A stretch of 64,000 bases of DNA from Devosia chinhatensis (GCF_000969445.1 NZ_JZEY01000061.1:406001-470000); one strand, 5' to 3'; positions 54,555-63,612 are shown, counted from the stretch's first letter. Notes: a model not told the origin generated them from the letters alone. Program-made: numbers and translations.

Positions 54555-55091
54555 TCAGCAGGCCTCGTCGGCACTCACCACGGTCTTGCAGATATGAGCG
54601 CTGTCGGTCTGCTCGGCGCGGCTTTCTTCGCTCACCGCCTCAAGGCCAGCGGCCTTGCTCAGCGACACGCGGAACAGGGCAGCATCCTTGGGGTCGAGGC
54701 GGGCGAGTATGCCCTCTTCGATATGCTCGACCGCCTGGGAAAACCCGACCAGCGCCTTGGCTCCCTTGGGCGTGAGGTTGATATGGCGACTGCGACGATC
54801 ATTTGGATCGCTTACGCGTCGAATGAGGTCCTCTTTCTCGAGGCCATCGAGAAGATAGGTCAAAGTGGTCTTGTCGAGCGCGATCCGCTCGGCAATGGCG
54901 ATCTGGCTCTGGCAGGTTTCCCTTTGCACCAATGACATGACCATGAAGGCGCGACCACCGCCGGGAAGCCCGGTGAGCGCTGCCTCGACTTGCTTCTGGT
55001 AGTCACGCAGGAGGGTCGCCAAGGCCCAGCCAAGTGAGGCGAATGGCGGTGGCTGTGTTGACCTGTGCTCCGGATTGCTCATGTCATACAT
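54555..55091 (-). CDS. MarR-family transcriptional regulator
   Basis: A 178-residue winged-helix regulator. The recognition helix is in AIAERIALDKTTLTYLLDGLEKEDLIRRVSDPNDRRS near residue 75, and the wing is RRSRHINLTPKG. It lies 33 bp after azoR on the same strand. An inverted repeat in the shared promoter is the probable operator. MarR proteins of this type usually respond to quinones or phenolics. ATG at 55091 or 55082. Confidence 0.9.
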   Translation of the reverse strand: MYDMSNPEHRSTQPPPFASLGWALATLLRDYQKQVEAALTGLPGGGRAFMVMSLVQRETCQSQIAIAERIALDKTTLTYLLDGLEKEDLIRRVSDPNDRRSRHINLTPKGAKALVGFSQAVEHIEEGILARLDPKDAALFRVSLSKAAGLEAVSEESRAEQTDSAHICKTVVSADEAC

Positions 55092-55124
55092 GTAGCCACC
55101 GCCATTGCTGAAGTCCAGAAGCGG

Positions 55125-55778
55125 TTAACCCTGCAGTCGCTGCGCAAGAACGCCCGCACTTTGGCTCGCGTGGGCATGTCCCTGCGCCAGGTTTTCCGCA
55201 GCAAGTCCGCGCAGCCCTTCCATGGCCGGATTGGTGTCTGCCAGGGTCAGCTCCACCTCGGTCGTCGCAAGGTCGAGGCCAAGAATGTCGCCCAATACGC
55301 GCTGATACCAAGCCGTGCCATGATCCCAGCCGTGCCGCGGCGTGCCGGGGCCATAGCCACCACCACGCGCGATGATCAGATGTGCGGGGCGCCCCCCGAT
55401 CAGCTGAGGCTGACCGGGTGCGAAGCGGGGTTCGGTGAGCAGGATGTCGACATAGGCCTTGAAGTGCTGCGACACGCCGAAATTGTAAAATGGCAGCGCA
55501 AAAACGTACGCGTCCGCGTTCAGCAATTCATCGGCCAGAAGGGTGCCGAGCGCGAGACCCTCCTTTTGCTCGACCGACCTCTGTTCTGCCGGCACGTGCG
55601 GAGCGAATACTGCACCGGCCCAGGCATGCGCCGGCAAAGGGCTCAGCCCGATGTCGCGCGCGACGACACTGGCTTGCCCCAGGCGCGCGATGAGCTCGCC
55701 CTGCAGCGTGTCGGCAACGGCTCTTGTCACTGAGCCCTGCGCTCGAATGCTGGCGTCGAGACGAAAAATCGTGGTCAT
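55125..55778 (-). CDS. azoR: FMN-dependent NADH-azoreductase
   Basis: A 217-residue flavodoxin-like enzyme that reduces azo dyes and quinones by two electrons with NADH. RLDASIRAQGSVTRAVADTL at the N terminus (FMN phosphate site), YVFALPFYNFGVSQHFKAYVDILL near residue 95 and ARGGGYGPGTP near residue 135 are all typical. ATG at 55778. Its promoter contains TTGAAT and TATATG-type hexamers and an 8-bp inverted repeat. It is the first gene of an azoR-marR operon. Confidence 0.92.
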   Translation of the reverse strand: MTTIFRLDASIRAQGSVTRAVADTLQGELIARLGQASVVARDIGLSPLPAHAWAGAVFAPHVPAEQRSVEQKEGLALGTLLADELLNADAYVFALPFYNFGVSQHFKAYVDILLTEPRFAPGQPQLIGGRPAHLIIARGGGYGPGTPRHGWDHGTAWYQRVLGDILGLDLATTEVELTLADTNPAMEGLRGLAAENLAQGHAHASQSAGVLAQRLQG

Positions 55779-55804
55779 CGTATGTAATCCATATCATATA
55801 GATA

Positions 55805-55831
55805 CAGATCATATATATAACAGATGATCTG
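55805..55831 (-). promoter_or_regulatory. Inverted repeat operator in the azoR-marR promoter
   Basis: CAGATCAT (55805-55812) and ATGATCTG (55824-55831) are a perfect 8-bp inverted repeat with an 11-bp spacer. On the minus strand it lies between a TTGAAT -35-like element and the TATATG -10-like region. The position suits repression by the MarR protein. Confidence 0.6.
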
Positions 55832-55968
55832 AATTCAAGACGATTCCAACGTCCGTTCAGATCGAGCTATGAGGGTAAGTGATATTTGCTACTGCTCTCC
55901 GATAACGACGCCCTGATCACCTGCACCACCGCATTGCGTTCGCCTTACTCCACCCCTATCTGATCACC

Positions 55969-56592
55969 ATGCCCGCCAAGCCAAAGCCAAATTTACCCAC
56001 CGACCTAGTGAGGGAATGGCCCTTGCCAGTTGCAGCAACGCTCGGCTCTTCGGTCCGGGCCAAGGGCTTGGTACTTGAGGTTCGGGCTGGCTTGCCATTG
56101 AATGTCAGGAAAACGCTGGACGTCATTGCTGGAGCCATGGTCCTCCGGCTGCCGGTCGAAGCACGAACTGAATTTGCCAAGGCCTCATCCATCGTCGCTC
56201 AGAAACTGGATGGCATCGAGGATCTTCCGATCATACCTCGCGAGATCGAGGACATCCTTTCCATTTCCACCACCGAGCGGCATCGCTGGCTCAAGGATGG
56301 CCGTTTGCCCAGCGCCGGAACCCGCACTGTCAAATTGGCGGGCCGCGCCAAGAAGATCACCTTCCATGTTTTCGACCCCCGCATGGTGGAAAACGTTCTC
56401 AACGAGGATCGGGTGACGACCTGGCGCGAAGATGACGCAATCGCCGCGGCAGAAAATCGGCGCAAGGCCGCCGGGAAGGCCAAGTGCCTCAAGGCCGAGA
56501 AAAAGGAACGTGCGGGCGTGGCAAGCAAGGGCGAAACACAAACCGGCCTTAAGGGCTGGGACGAGTTCGAGCGTCTAGGCCTGCTACGCTGA
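55969..56592 (+). CDS. Hypothetical protein with possible HTH segment
   Basis: A 207-residue protein of no family I recognise. Residues 90-135 (EIEDILSISTTERHRWLKDGRLPSAGTRTV) have the look of an excisionase or MerR-like helix-turn-helix, a segment common in proteins of mobile or accessory DNA. The C terminus is Lys/Glu rich and probably helical (about 155-185). It sits between azoR and tRNA-fMet with no phage or integrase gene nearby. Codon use looks less GC-biased than its neighbours, an impression I did not quantify. ATG at 55969. Confidence 0.55.
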   Translation: MPAKPKPNLPTDLVREWPLPVAATLGSSVRAKGLVLEVRAGLPLNVRKTLDVIAGAMVLRLPVEARTEFAKASSIVAQKLDGIEDLPIIPREIEDILSISTTERHRWLKDGRLPSAGTRTVKLAGRAKKITFHVFDPRMVENVLNEDRVTTWREDDAIAAAENRRKAAGKAKCLKAEKKERAGVASKGETQTGLKGWDEFERLGLLR

Positions 56593-56670
56593 TCGGTGGG
56601 CTGACAACTATGCCGAAATCTTGCAACGCAAATGCAGGGTACGACCAAGACGGAAGCCGGCAGCTCTATC

Positions 56671-56690
56671 GTAGACCACAGTAGACCACA
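56671..56690. repeat. Tandem 10-bp duplication
   Basis: GTAGACCACA occurs twice with no spacer, between the hypothetical gene and the tRNA-fMet terminator. Confidence 0.7.
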
Positions 56691-56700
56691 ATCGATGGTC

Positions 56701-56742
56701 CCGAAAAGGAAACACCCCTAAACGCCGAAGCATTTAGGGGTG
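56701..56742 (-). terminator. Rho-independent terminator of tRNA-fMet
   Basis: CACCCCTAAA (56713-56722) pairs perfectly with 56733-56742. On the minus strand it is followed by TTTCCTTTT. It starts four bases past the tRNA CCA end. Confidence 0.88.
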
Positions 56743-56745
56743 CAT

Positions 56746-56822
<77 letters not shown>

Positions 56823-57018
56823 TCATTCACAGCGCTTGCGGCGCGGTGTGAGGGCTATATAGGGGCTGCGCACGAAGACCTCAACCCCTTGCGACGGTTT
56901 TTTGACAGCCCTGGGGAAAATCCTCCGCCGAACCATCGGCAAGGACCGCTGAACGCTTCCTAGCGTGCCATGCCTGGTCTAGGCTCCGCGCCGAACTGGC
57001 AACCCGGAATGGAATTCG

Positions 57019-58056
57019 ATGCAATTAAAATCACTTGGCGGCACTGACATCAGGGTCACCGATCTATGTCTGGGCACCATGACCTGGGGCAGCCAGAACA
57101 CCGAGAAGGAAGGCCACGCCCAGATCGCCCTGGCGCGCGACGCGGGCATCAATTTCATGGACACCGCCGAACTCTATGCCGTTCCGGGTAGCGCCGAAAC
57201 CAGCGGCCGGACCGAGGAAATCATCGGCAACTGGTTTGCCACGCATGGAGATCGGGACAAATGGGTGCTGGCCAGCAAAATTGCCGGTGGCGGCAACAGT
57301 TTCCTGCGCAACGGCCATCGCGCCGACGGGCCCTCGATTCGCCAGGCACTGGATGCCAGCCTGCGTCGGCTCAAGACCGATTATATCGATCTCTATCAGA
57401 TTCACTGGGCAAGCCGGGGACATTATCACTTCGAGAATTACTGGAAATACGATCCGTCCCGCCAAGATAGCGCCGACATTCGCGCCAACATCACGGATAT
57501 GCTCGAAACGCTCGGTGACCTCGTCAAGCAGGGCAAGATCCGCCATGTGGGGGTATCCAACGAAACCACTTGGGGCATTGCCCAATGGCTACGCATCGCC
57601 GAACAAAGCAACCTGCCACGCCTGGTATCGGTGCAAAACGAATATAGCCTGCTGCGCCGCCTGTTCGACCACGATCTGGCCGAGCTCAGCCATCACGAGG
57701 ATGTCGGCCTTCTTGCTTATTCGCCACTGGCGGGCGGCCTGCTCACCGGGAAATATTTCAACGGGGCCACGCCAGAAGGCAGCCGCAAGGATTATCAGAA
57801 GGGCTTCTGGCGGCTGAACGCGCATTCGGATCGTGCCACGCGGGATTATCACGCACTGGCAGGCAAACACGGCCTTGACCCGGTGCAGATGGCCATCGCC
57901 TTCTGTCGCAGCCGTCCCTTCATGACCTCAACGATCATTGGCGCTACCAGCACCGAGCAGTTGACCCAGGTTCTGGGCGCAGCCGGCATGGAATTGTCAT
58001 CGGATGTGCTGGCGGACATCAACGCCGTCTATCGCGACAATCCTCGCCCCATCTGA
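57019..58056 (+). CDS. Aldo/keto reductase (Tas-like)
   Basis: A 345-residue NADPH-dependent oxidoreductase with a TIM-barrel fold. NFMDTAELYAVPG near residue 43 contains the catalytic Asp/Tyr pair, and the NADP-binding IGATSTEQL is near residue 316. A Tas-like insertion is seen (HWASRGHYHFENYW). VQNEYSLLRRL and LLAYSPLAGGLLTGKY follow the family. ATG at 57019. It is followed by a DUF599 gene after 66 bp. Confidence 0.92.
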   Translation: MQLKSLGGTDIRVTDLCLGTMTWGSQNTEKEGHAQIALARDAGINFMDTAELYAVPGSAETSGRTEEIIGNWFATHGDRDKWVLASKIAGGGNSFLRNGHRADGPSIRQALDASLRRLKTDYIDLYQIHWASRGHYHFENYWKYDPSRQDSADIRANITDMLETLGDLVKQGKIRHVGVSNETTWGIAQWLRIAEQSNLPRLVSVQNEYSLLRRLFDHDLAELSHHEDVGLLAYSPLAGGLLTGKYFNGATPEGSRKDYQKGFWRLNAHSDRATRDYHALAGKHGLDPVQMAIAFCRSRPFMTSTIIGATSTEQLTQVLGAAGMELSSDVLADINAVYRDNPRPI

Positions 58057-58122
58057 ACCCTGTTTGCGAATCCCGGCGCAGCGATATAGTCGCGCCAAAC
58101 AGCCTGCGCCGGGAGACGGACC

Positions 58123-58815
58123 GTGACGACGACGCTGACTTCGATTTTTCCTCTCTTGGTCTACCTCGCCTATAATATCGTGGTCCCGCAGATCGAAAAG
58201 CTTCGGCCCTCGCTTTCGACGATCATGAACATGCAACGTCGGCGCTGGGTGGCCAATGCGGCACGCCGCGAAAGTCCATTCGACGCGATCTTGTCGGGCA
58301 ATATCATGGGTTCGGTAAGTTTCCTGGCCTCCACTTCGGTACTGCTGGTGCTGGCTGTGTTTGCGGTCTTTGGCCAATTGCCCACGCTGATGGAAACGCT
58401 CGACTCGCTCTCGCTGGAGCGCACCTACACGGTGATCGACGTGCAGATCCATCTGGCGGTCATGTTGGCCATGTTCGTTCTGGCATTCTTTGCCTTTACG
58501 CTCTCACTGCGCCAGTTCAACCATTTCTGCATCATGCTGGGCGCGCTCGACCACGATCGAGCGACAAGCGACGAGGAAATAGAGGCCATCGCCCGCATGA
58601 ATGCTCTCGGCGCCAAGAACTTCAATTCCGGGATCAGGGCCTATTACTTCTCTGTCGCGACGGTTGCCTGGTTCGTGTCCGAATGGCTAGGCATCGCCGT
58701 GTGTCTCGCCACCGTCCTGGTGCTTGCGCACCGCGAATTCTTCTCGTCGGCCCATCGGACCGCCGCATCTGCCGCTGTCATTGCAGCGCGCCATCGTCGG
58801 CAAGCGCAGGACTAG
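58123..58815 (+). CDS. DUF599 family membrane protein
   Basis: A 230-residue inner-membrane protein of unknown function with about four hydrophobic segments (residues 4-20, 66-90, 110-135 and 175-200). The DUF599 block RRRWVANAARRESPFDAILSGNIMGSVSFLAST is clear, as is FHFxxLGA-like text at NHFCIMLGALD. GTG at 58123 follows GGGAGAC. Its last 38 bases overlap the convergent esterase gene. Confidence 0.85.
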   Translation: MTTTLTSIFPLLVYLAYNIVVPQIEKLRPSLSTIMNMQRRRWVANAARRESPFDAILSGNIMGSVSFLASTSVLLVLAVFAVFGQLPTLMETLDSLSLERTYTVIDVQIHLAVMLAMFVLAFFAFTLSLRQFNHFCIMLGALDHDRATSDEEIEAIARMNALGAKNFNSGIRAYYFSVATVAWFVSEWLGIAVCLATVLVLAHREFFSSAHRTAASAAVIAARHRRQAQD

Positions 58816-59626
58816 GGGTCAGCACGCGCTCAAAGAACACGCCCATGTCCCGAAGGATCGGCGCGCGGAAGCGCAGCGGCTGGCTGAGCGCGAGCAGCGC
58901 GCCAGCGTGGTCAATGCCGGCATAATGATGCACCTCGGCCTGCCCTCCTGCCGCCCGCAGCAGCCTCTTCAAACTATCGCTGTTTCGTGGCAGCACCATG
59001 CGGTCCGCATCCCCTGTGCCGAGCCAGAGTGGAGGCGCCTGCTTGGTCACATGGCTGATCGGCTGGGTGGCAAGGCCGTCCGGCACGGCACCGAACACCC
59101 GGCGCGACACCTCTCCGTCAAATGGAAAGAAATCATAGGGTCCGGACAGGCCCGCCACGCCCTTTAGGAAAGGCCCCACGCCTGCCTTGGTCCGCAGGCC
59201 AGGATCCAGCGCCACCATCATCGCATTGTAGGCGCCGGCTGAGTGACCGGCGAGGGCGATGCGGCCGCTGTCCCCGCCGTAGGAGGCACTATGAGACCGG
59301 ACCCAGCGAAGCGCTGCAGCACAATCGTCCAGGAATAGCGGATACTCGACTTCTGGCAGAAGGCGGTAATCCGGCACAACGACGACATAGCCCAGCGAAG
59401 CCAGAGCGTGGCCCACGAAGGCGTAAGCCTGCCTCCTGCCGCTTTCCCAGCTGCCCCCGTAGAAGAAGACGATTACCGGCAGGCTTTGCGCGTTTGCTCT
59501 GCGCGGCGCGTAGATATCGAGCCTGTGCCGCTCATGCGGACCATAGGCCAAGTCCTTGGCGATCCGGGATGAACCCCTGTCCTTGGGGATGAGCAAATTG
59601 AAAATGTCGAGAGGATCGATATGCAT
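58778..59626 (-). CDS. Esterase/lipase, BD-FAE type alpha/beta hydrolase (paralogue 1)
   Basis: A 282-residue cytosolic serine hydrolase. The oxyanion-hole block is IVFFYGGSWESG near residue 55 and the nucleophile is GHSAGAYNAMMVALDP near residue 130. DYRLLPEVEYPLFLDD is the usual segment between them. LSGPYDFFPF and a late His in GIDHAGAL complete the site. No signal peptide is seen. It closely resembles the gene at 61074-62072; both use the same order of motifs. ATG at 59626. Confidence 0.88.
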   Translation of the reverse strand: MHIDPLDIFNLLIPKDRGSSRIAKDLAYGPHERHRLDIYAPRRANAQSLPVIVFFYGGSWESGRRQAYAFVGHALASLGYVVVVPDYRLLPEVEYPLFLDDCAAALRWVRSHSASYGGDSGRIALAGHSAGAYNAMMVALDPGLRTKAGVGPFLKGVAGLSGPYDFFPFDGEVSRRVFGAVPDGLATQPISHVTKQAPPLWLGTGDADRMVLPRNSDSLKRLLRAAGGQAEVHHYAGIDHAGALLALSQPLRFRAPILRDMGVFFERVLTPSPALADDGALQ

Positions 59627-59727
59627 CGGTTCAGCCTGTGTCCGATTCACTACGCCCAGAACCCGCCCCCGGTTCAAAAACGCATTTGCAGCATGGAGAT
59701 GACCAATGGCTGGCGACAATTTATGAC

Positions 59728-59756
59728 GTTGACATTCAGGAATGGGAGGCGTTTAT
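59728..59756 (+). promoter_or_regulatory. Predicted sigma-70 promoter of bfd-bfr
   Basis: TTGACA at 59728-59733 and TTTATT at 59751-59756 are 17 bp apart and lie 34 bp before the Bfd-like start. No iron-response box was recognised nearby. Confidence 0.45.
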
Positions 59757-59789
59757 TCCGCGCCGTTGAGACCTATTCCTGGCCCCGCC

Positions 59790-60101
59790 ATGCTCGTCTG
59801 CCAATGCAATATGATCACCTCTCGGGAAATCGAGGACATCGTTCTCGAGCTTCTCAAGGCCGATCCCTGGCAGCTGGTCGTGCCGGCCAAGGTCTATGCA
59901 GAGCTCAACCGCCGCGCCAAATGCTCCGGCTGCGTGCCGAATGTGGTGGACATTATCGTTCGGGTCACCGAAAATTACCATGCACAGCAAGCCCACGAGC
60001 CCGCTGAGCTGGTGACGATCCAGTCCGGACTCGAAAAGCTCAAAAAGCAACGGAATGGAGTACGTCGTGAAAGGCGAAGCACAAGTCATCGAGCGGCTTA
60101 A
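59790..60101 (+). CDS. bfd: Bacterioferritin-associated ferredoxin (Bfd-like)
   Basis: A 103-residue small 2Fe-2S protein of the BFD-like family. It would reduce bacterioferritin to release iron. The four cluster cysteines are in MLVCQCNMI and [11 protein letters not shown]. The chain is longer than classical Bfd (64 residues), with a basic C-terminal tail. It overlaps bfr by 35 bases on the same strand, so translation is probably coupled. ATG at 59790. Confidence 0.88.
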   Translation: MLVCQCNMITSREIEDIVLELLKADPWQLVVPAKVYAELNRRAKCSGCVPNVVDIIVRVTENYHAQQAHEPAELVTIQSGLEKLKKQRNGVRRERRSTSHRAA

Positions 60102-60552
60102 CGAGGCCCTTTTCCTCGAGCTCGGCGCAGTCAACCAGTACTGGGTGCATTATCGGCTCCTCGACGACTGGGGATATAAGCGCCTGGCCGCAAAGGAACG
60201 TGCCGAATCCATCGAAGAGATGCACCACGCCGACAAGCTGATCGAGCGCATCATCTTCCTCGAAGGCCACCCCAACCTGCAACGCGTCGCCCCCCTGCGC
60301 ATCGGCCAGACCATCAAGGAAGTGCTCGAAGCCGACCTCGCCGGCGAATATGACGCCCGGGCGGCCTACAAGGCCAGCCGCGAACTGTGCGAAGAACTCG
60401 GGGATTACGTCTCCAAGAATCTGTTCGAGGAATTGCTGGCAGACGAGGAAGGCCATATCGACTTTCTGGAAACCCAGCTTGATCTGCTCGAAAAGATTGG
60501 GGCCGAGAAATACGGCCAGCTCAATTCGGCTCCCGCCGACGAAGCGGAGTAG
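60067..60552 (+). CDS. bfr: Bacterioferritin
   Basis: A 161-residue haem-containing ferritin that stores iron in a 24-mer cage. Ferroxidase residues are in place: E18 ([10 protein letters not shown]), E51 and H54 (EEMHHAD), E94 (AGEYDARAA), E127 and H130 ([10 protein letters not shown]). The haem-ligand methionine is M52. GTG at 60067 has GGAG six bases upstream; an ATG at 60055 lacks one. It is the second gene of a bfd-bfr operon. Confidence 0.97.
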   Translation: MKGEAQVIERLNEALFLELGAVNQYWVHYRLLDDWGYKRLAAKERAESIEEMHHADKLIERIIFLEGHPNLQRVAPLRIGQTIKEVLEADLAGEYDARAAYKASRELCEELGDYVSKNLFEELLADEEGHIDFLETQLDLLEKIGAEKYGQLNSAPADEAE

Positions 60553-60572
60553 GCCTAAAAGACCGAATTCAG

Positions 60573-60608
60573 AAGCCGCCCGGAACACTTTCCGGGCGGC
60601 TTTGTTTT
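60573..60608 (+). terminator. Rho-independent terminator after bfr
   Basis: AAGCCGCCCGGAA (60573-60585) pairs perfectly with 60590-60602 around a CACT loop and is followed by TGTTTTG. Confidence 0.9.
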
Positions 60609-60632
60609 GCAGTGAACGATTAGGATATGCGA

Positions 60633-61046
60633 ATGGCCTATCACACTGGACGTCTGATCGATCACATACACCTCCGCGCCCGAAATTTTGCTGCGAGCCG
60701 CCATTTCTACGAGGCGGTTTTGGTCATCCTGGACATCCCCGTCAGTGCTCGCGGCGAAGGCTGGATGCAGGTCGATGAATTGTTCATCGACGCAGCGGAT
60801 GCCAAAACCCCCGTTTCGCATGTCCATCTCGCATTTCAGGCTAAGGACCGCGCCAGCGTGGACGCCTTTCATCGCGCTGCCCTTGCTGCCGGAGGCCAAG
60901 ACAATGGCGCGCCGGGCGAGCGACACTACCATCCTGGATATTATGCCTGCTTCGTGCTCGACCCAGACGGGAACAATATAGAAGCCGTATACCATGGACC
61001 CAACGCGCGCTCGGCGATTTCCGTTGAGATCACGCCTGTCACCTAA
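60633..61046 (+). CDS. VOC-family glyoxalase-like protein
   Basis: A 137-residue metal-binding-fold protein of the vicinal oxygen chelate superfamily. IDHIHLRARNFAASRHFYEAV at the N terminus and YYACFVLDPDGNNIEAVYHGP at the C terminus are the two beta-alpha-beta modules, with metal ligands expected at the first His, the mid-protein HVHLAF and the late Glu. It may act on small electrophiles. ATG at 60633 follows AGGA; ATG at 60627 is too close. It is independent of the bfr terminator upstream and convergent with the second esterase. Confidence 0.87.
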   Translation: MAYHTGRLIDHIHLRARNFAASRHFYEAVLVILDIPVSARGEGWMQVDELFIDAADAKTPVSHVHLAFQAKDRASVDAFHRAALAAGGQDNGAPGERHYHPGYYACFVLDPDGNNIEAVYHGPNARSAISVEITPVT

Positions 61047-61073
61047 GACCGGCTAGGCGCAGGCACGCCGGTC

Positions 61074-62072
61074 TTATTCTTCGATGGGCTGGAACATGGC
61101 GTTCAGTTGCTCGACGATCTGATCGGTCGGCATGATGGAATCCGGCAGCATTTCCGGCGCATCCGGCGCTACGGCAACATACGGCACGCCGCTGGGAAAC
61201 GCGCCAAATCGCTGAAAGAACCCGACCATGTCGTCGAGAACCGGCATGCGCCAGCGCCACAGGGAGCCCATGGCGATAACCGGCTCCATATGACCGAAGC
61301 CATCGTAATATTGCGTGGTCACCCAGACGCCCTGAGCGCGCAAACGGTCGGCGAACCGCTGGGTATTCTGCATGCGGACGATGGGGTCTGTGGTGCCGGT
61401 CGCCAGATACATCGGTGGCGCTTCGGACGTGATGAGGTTGATCGGCTGCGTGCCCTCTGGACTTGGGGCCTGCCCGAAAACGTCGCGGACCTCGTTATAC
61501 TCGAACGGGTAAAAGTCATAGGGGCCAGACAAGGCCGCTACGCCCAGAATCGGCATGGTCACGCCGAACTCTGCCCGAAACGAGGGATCGAGCGCCTGCA
61601 TGACCGCATTATAGGCGCCAGCCGAATGACCTGCCAGAAAAAGGCGGTTTGGGTCGCCGCCAAAGTTGGCAATGTTGTCCTGCACCCAGCGCAGGGCACG
61701 CGCGCCGTCCTCAAGAAATAGCGGATAGCTGACTTCGGGATAGAGACGATAATCGGCAATGACGGTTACGAAACCGCGTGACGCCAGAGCCCGGCCGACA
61801 AATTCATATTCCCCGCGCTCGCCCCGGCTCCAGCCGCCGCCATAGATGAAGAAGACCACCGGCGCCGGCGCGCCCCGCTGCTCGGGCGCATAGACATCCA
61901 GTCGGCTGCGATTGCCGTCCCCATACGCAATGTTGCTGCCCACTTTGGACGTGCCGCCATCCATGGCGGCGGGAACGTTGAAGGGATCCATGATCGAGAC
62001 CGCGTGGGCGCTGGCCGGTATGAAGGCGACCAGGACGGCAAGAACGGCAAAAGCGCGACGAAGCACAGTCAT
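61074..62072 (-). CDS. Exported esterase/lipase, BD-FAE type (paralogue 2)
   Basis: A 332-residue serine hydrolase with a signal peptide (residues 1-24, ending SAHAV). IYGGGWSRGERGEYEFVGRALASRG covers the oxyanion hole and DYRLYPEVSYPLFLEDGARALRWVQ follows. The nucleophile is in GHSAGAYNAVMQALDP, and LSGPYDFYPF and GFGHMEP come later. It is a close relative of the cytosolic enzyme at 58778-59626; the two differ mainly by export and C-terminal length. Substrates are unknown. ATG at 62072. Confidence 0.88.
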   Translation of the reverse strand: MTVLRRAFAVLAVLVAFIPASAHAVSIMDPFNVPAAMDGGTSKVGSNIAYGDGNRSRLDVYAPEQRGAPAPVVFFIYGGGWSRGERGEYEFVGRALASRGFVTVIADYRLYPEVSYPLFLEDGARALRWVQDNIANFGGDPNRLFLAGHSAGAYNAVMQALDPSFRAEFGVTMPILGVAALSGPYDFYPFEYNEVRDVFGQAPSPEGTQPINLITSEAPPMYLATGTTDPIVRMQNTQRFADRLRAQGVWVTTQYYDGFGHMEPVIAMGSLWRWRMPVLDDMVGFFQRFGAFPSGVPYVAVAPDAPEMLPDSIMPTDQIVEQLNAMFQPIEE

Positions 62073-62234
62073 GTGAAATTCGGCCTGATGAAATGAAAAT
62101 GCTTTGGCTGGCACAGCACACGCTAGCGCCAGAATGGGCGAAGGCAGGGGCGCCGTAATCCGGTCGCTGGCCTGCCCTCTGCTTAAGCGCATCCAGATTG
62201 CGCCGGCAGGGTTAACAGAGCGTTAACAATAGCC

Positions 62235-63440
62235 CTATCGCTTGAGCCGGTCGAGCAGCGCACCGGACACATGTCCGTCAGCAGGCAAGCCCGCACGTTG
62301 CTGGTAGGCCATCACGGCCGCCCGCGTCTTGGGGCCCACCACGCCATCGGGCGATCCGACATCGTAACCGGCCCTGTTCAGCAAGGTCTGCACTTCGGTG
62401 CGTTGCGCCCGGGTCAGCGCATAGTCTCCGCTGGGCCATGGCGTTACAAAGTCACCGCCACCGATGATCCGGTCAGCCAGATGTCCGACGGCCAGCGCAT
62501 AGGAGTCGGAATTATTATAGCGTTTGATGACATCGAAATTGGGCAACAGCAGAAAGGCTGGCCCCCGCGCGCCTGCGGGCATGTAAAGCCGAGCCATGTC
62601 GGACAGGCGGGGAAAATCTCTGCCGGAAACGCGCGCAATGCCCAAGCGTTGCCACTGGCTGAGTGGCGCCTTTTCCATTTGTCGGGCTGTAGCGAAATCA
62701 AAATTTTGCGGCAGCTTGACCTCGTAGCCCCAGGTTTCGCCGGGACGCCAGTTGAAACTTTTGAGATAATTGGCCGTCGAGCCCAACGCGTCCGGCACCG
62801 AGTTCCAGATATCCTTCTTGCCGTCCCCGGTGTAATCGACGGCGTAACGCATGAAGCTGGACGGCATGAACTGGGTGTGTCCCATAGCCCCGGCCCAGGA
62901 GCCAACCATGGCATTGGGCGACACGTGGCCATCGCTGATAATGCGCAGCGCTGTTACCAGCTCGCCGCGAAAGAAGCTTTCGCGATAGCCATTCTGCGTG
63001 AGCGTGGCCAGAGCATGGATTGTGTTATTGCCGCCCATATAGCCGCCGAAATTGGTTTCCATACCCCAGATCGCGAGGACGATCTCGGGCTGTACACCGT
63101 ACCGTTGCTGCACACCGGCCAGCGTCTGCGCCCATTCCCCGCGCATTGCCCGACCTTTGCCGGTCTGCGCGGCATTGACGCGACGATCGATATATTGCTG
63201 CACCGTCTGGGTGAACTCGGGCTGCCGCTTGGTCAGTTCCATCACCTGCGGAATGGGATTGTAACCAGCAAAAGCGGCGTCGAAGACCTGCCGGCTGACC
63301 CCAGCGCGCTCCACCTCGGGCCACAGGCCGCGGATGAATTCGGCGGTACTGGCCTGGCTGGCGCCCGCAGCGGAGAGAGACATCGCCAGCACGATGCTCA
63401 GCCGACGGAGAAGAGGAAGAACTCGGAACGAATGGGACAT
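62235..63440 (-). CDS. Lytic murein transglycosylase (MltB family)
   Basis: A 401-residue periplasmic enzyme that cuts peptidoglycan, releasing anhydromuropeptides. A signal peptide (residues 1-30) precedes the SLT_2 domain (about 35-325) with its catalytic glutamate in IWGMETNFGGYMGG near residue 125 and the GAMGHTQFMPSSFMRYAVD block. A C-terminal peptidoglycan-binding domain (about 340-400) has RTEVQTLLNRAGYDVGSPDGVVGPKTRAAVMAYQQ. ATG at 63440 follows GAGG. It stands alone. Confidence 0.94.
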   Translation of the reverse strand: MSHSFRVLPLLRRLSIVLAMSLSAAGASQASTAEFIRGLWPEVERAGVSRQVFDAAFAGYNPIPQVMELTKRQPEFTQTVQQYIDRRVNAAQTGKGRAMRGEWAQTLAGVQQRYGVQPEIVLAIWGMETNFGGYMGGNNTIHALATLTQNGYRESFFRGELVTALRIISDGHVSPNAMVGSWAGAMGHTQFMPSSFMRYAVDYTGDGKKDIWNSVPDALGSTANYLKSFNWRPGETWGYEVKLPQNFDFATARQMEKAPLSQWQRLGIARVSGRDFPRLSDMARLYMPAGARGPAFLLLPNFDVIKRYNNSDSYALAVGHLADRIIGGGDFVTPWPSGDYALTRAQRTEVQTLLNRAGYDVGSPDGVVGPKTRAAVMAYQQRAGLPADGHVSGALLDRLKR

Positions 63441-63612
63441 TTCGGCCTCGTGAAACGCAAAGACAAAGTCACGGCATGCCGGGCCGCATGCCGGCATGGT
63501 GGTCGCTACCGCCCCCACAGCGCGTATCTCAATTTTAACCGCTTGAATTAAGATCGCCTTAAGGCAAACCGTCTCGAGCGCTGGTCACGATCACGAAAGC
63601 GTTTGGCCGCGC

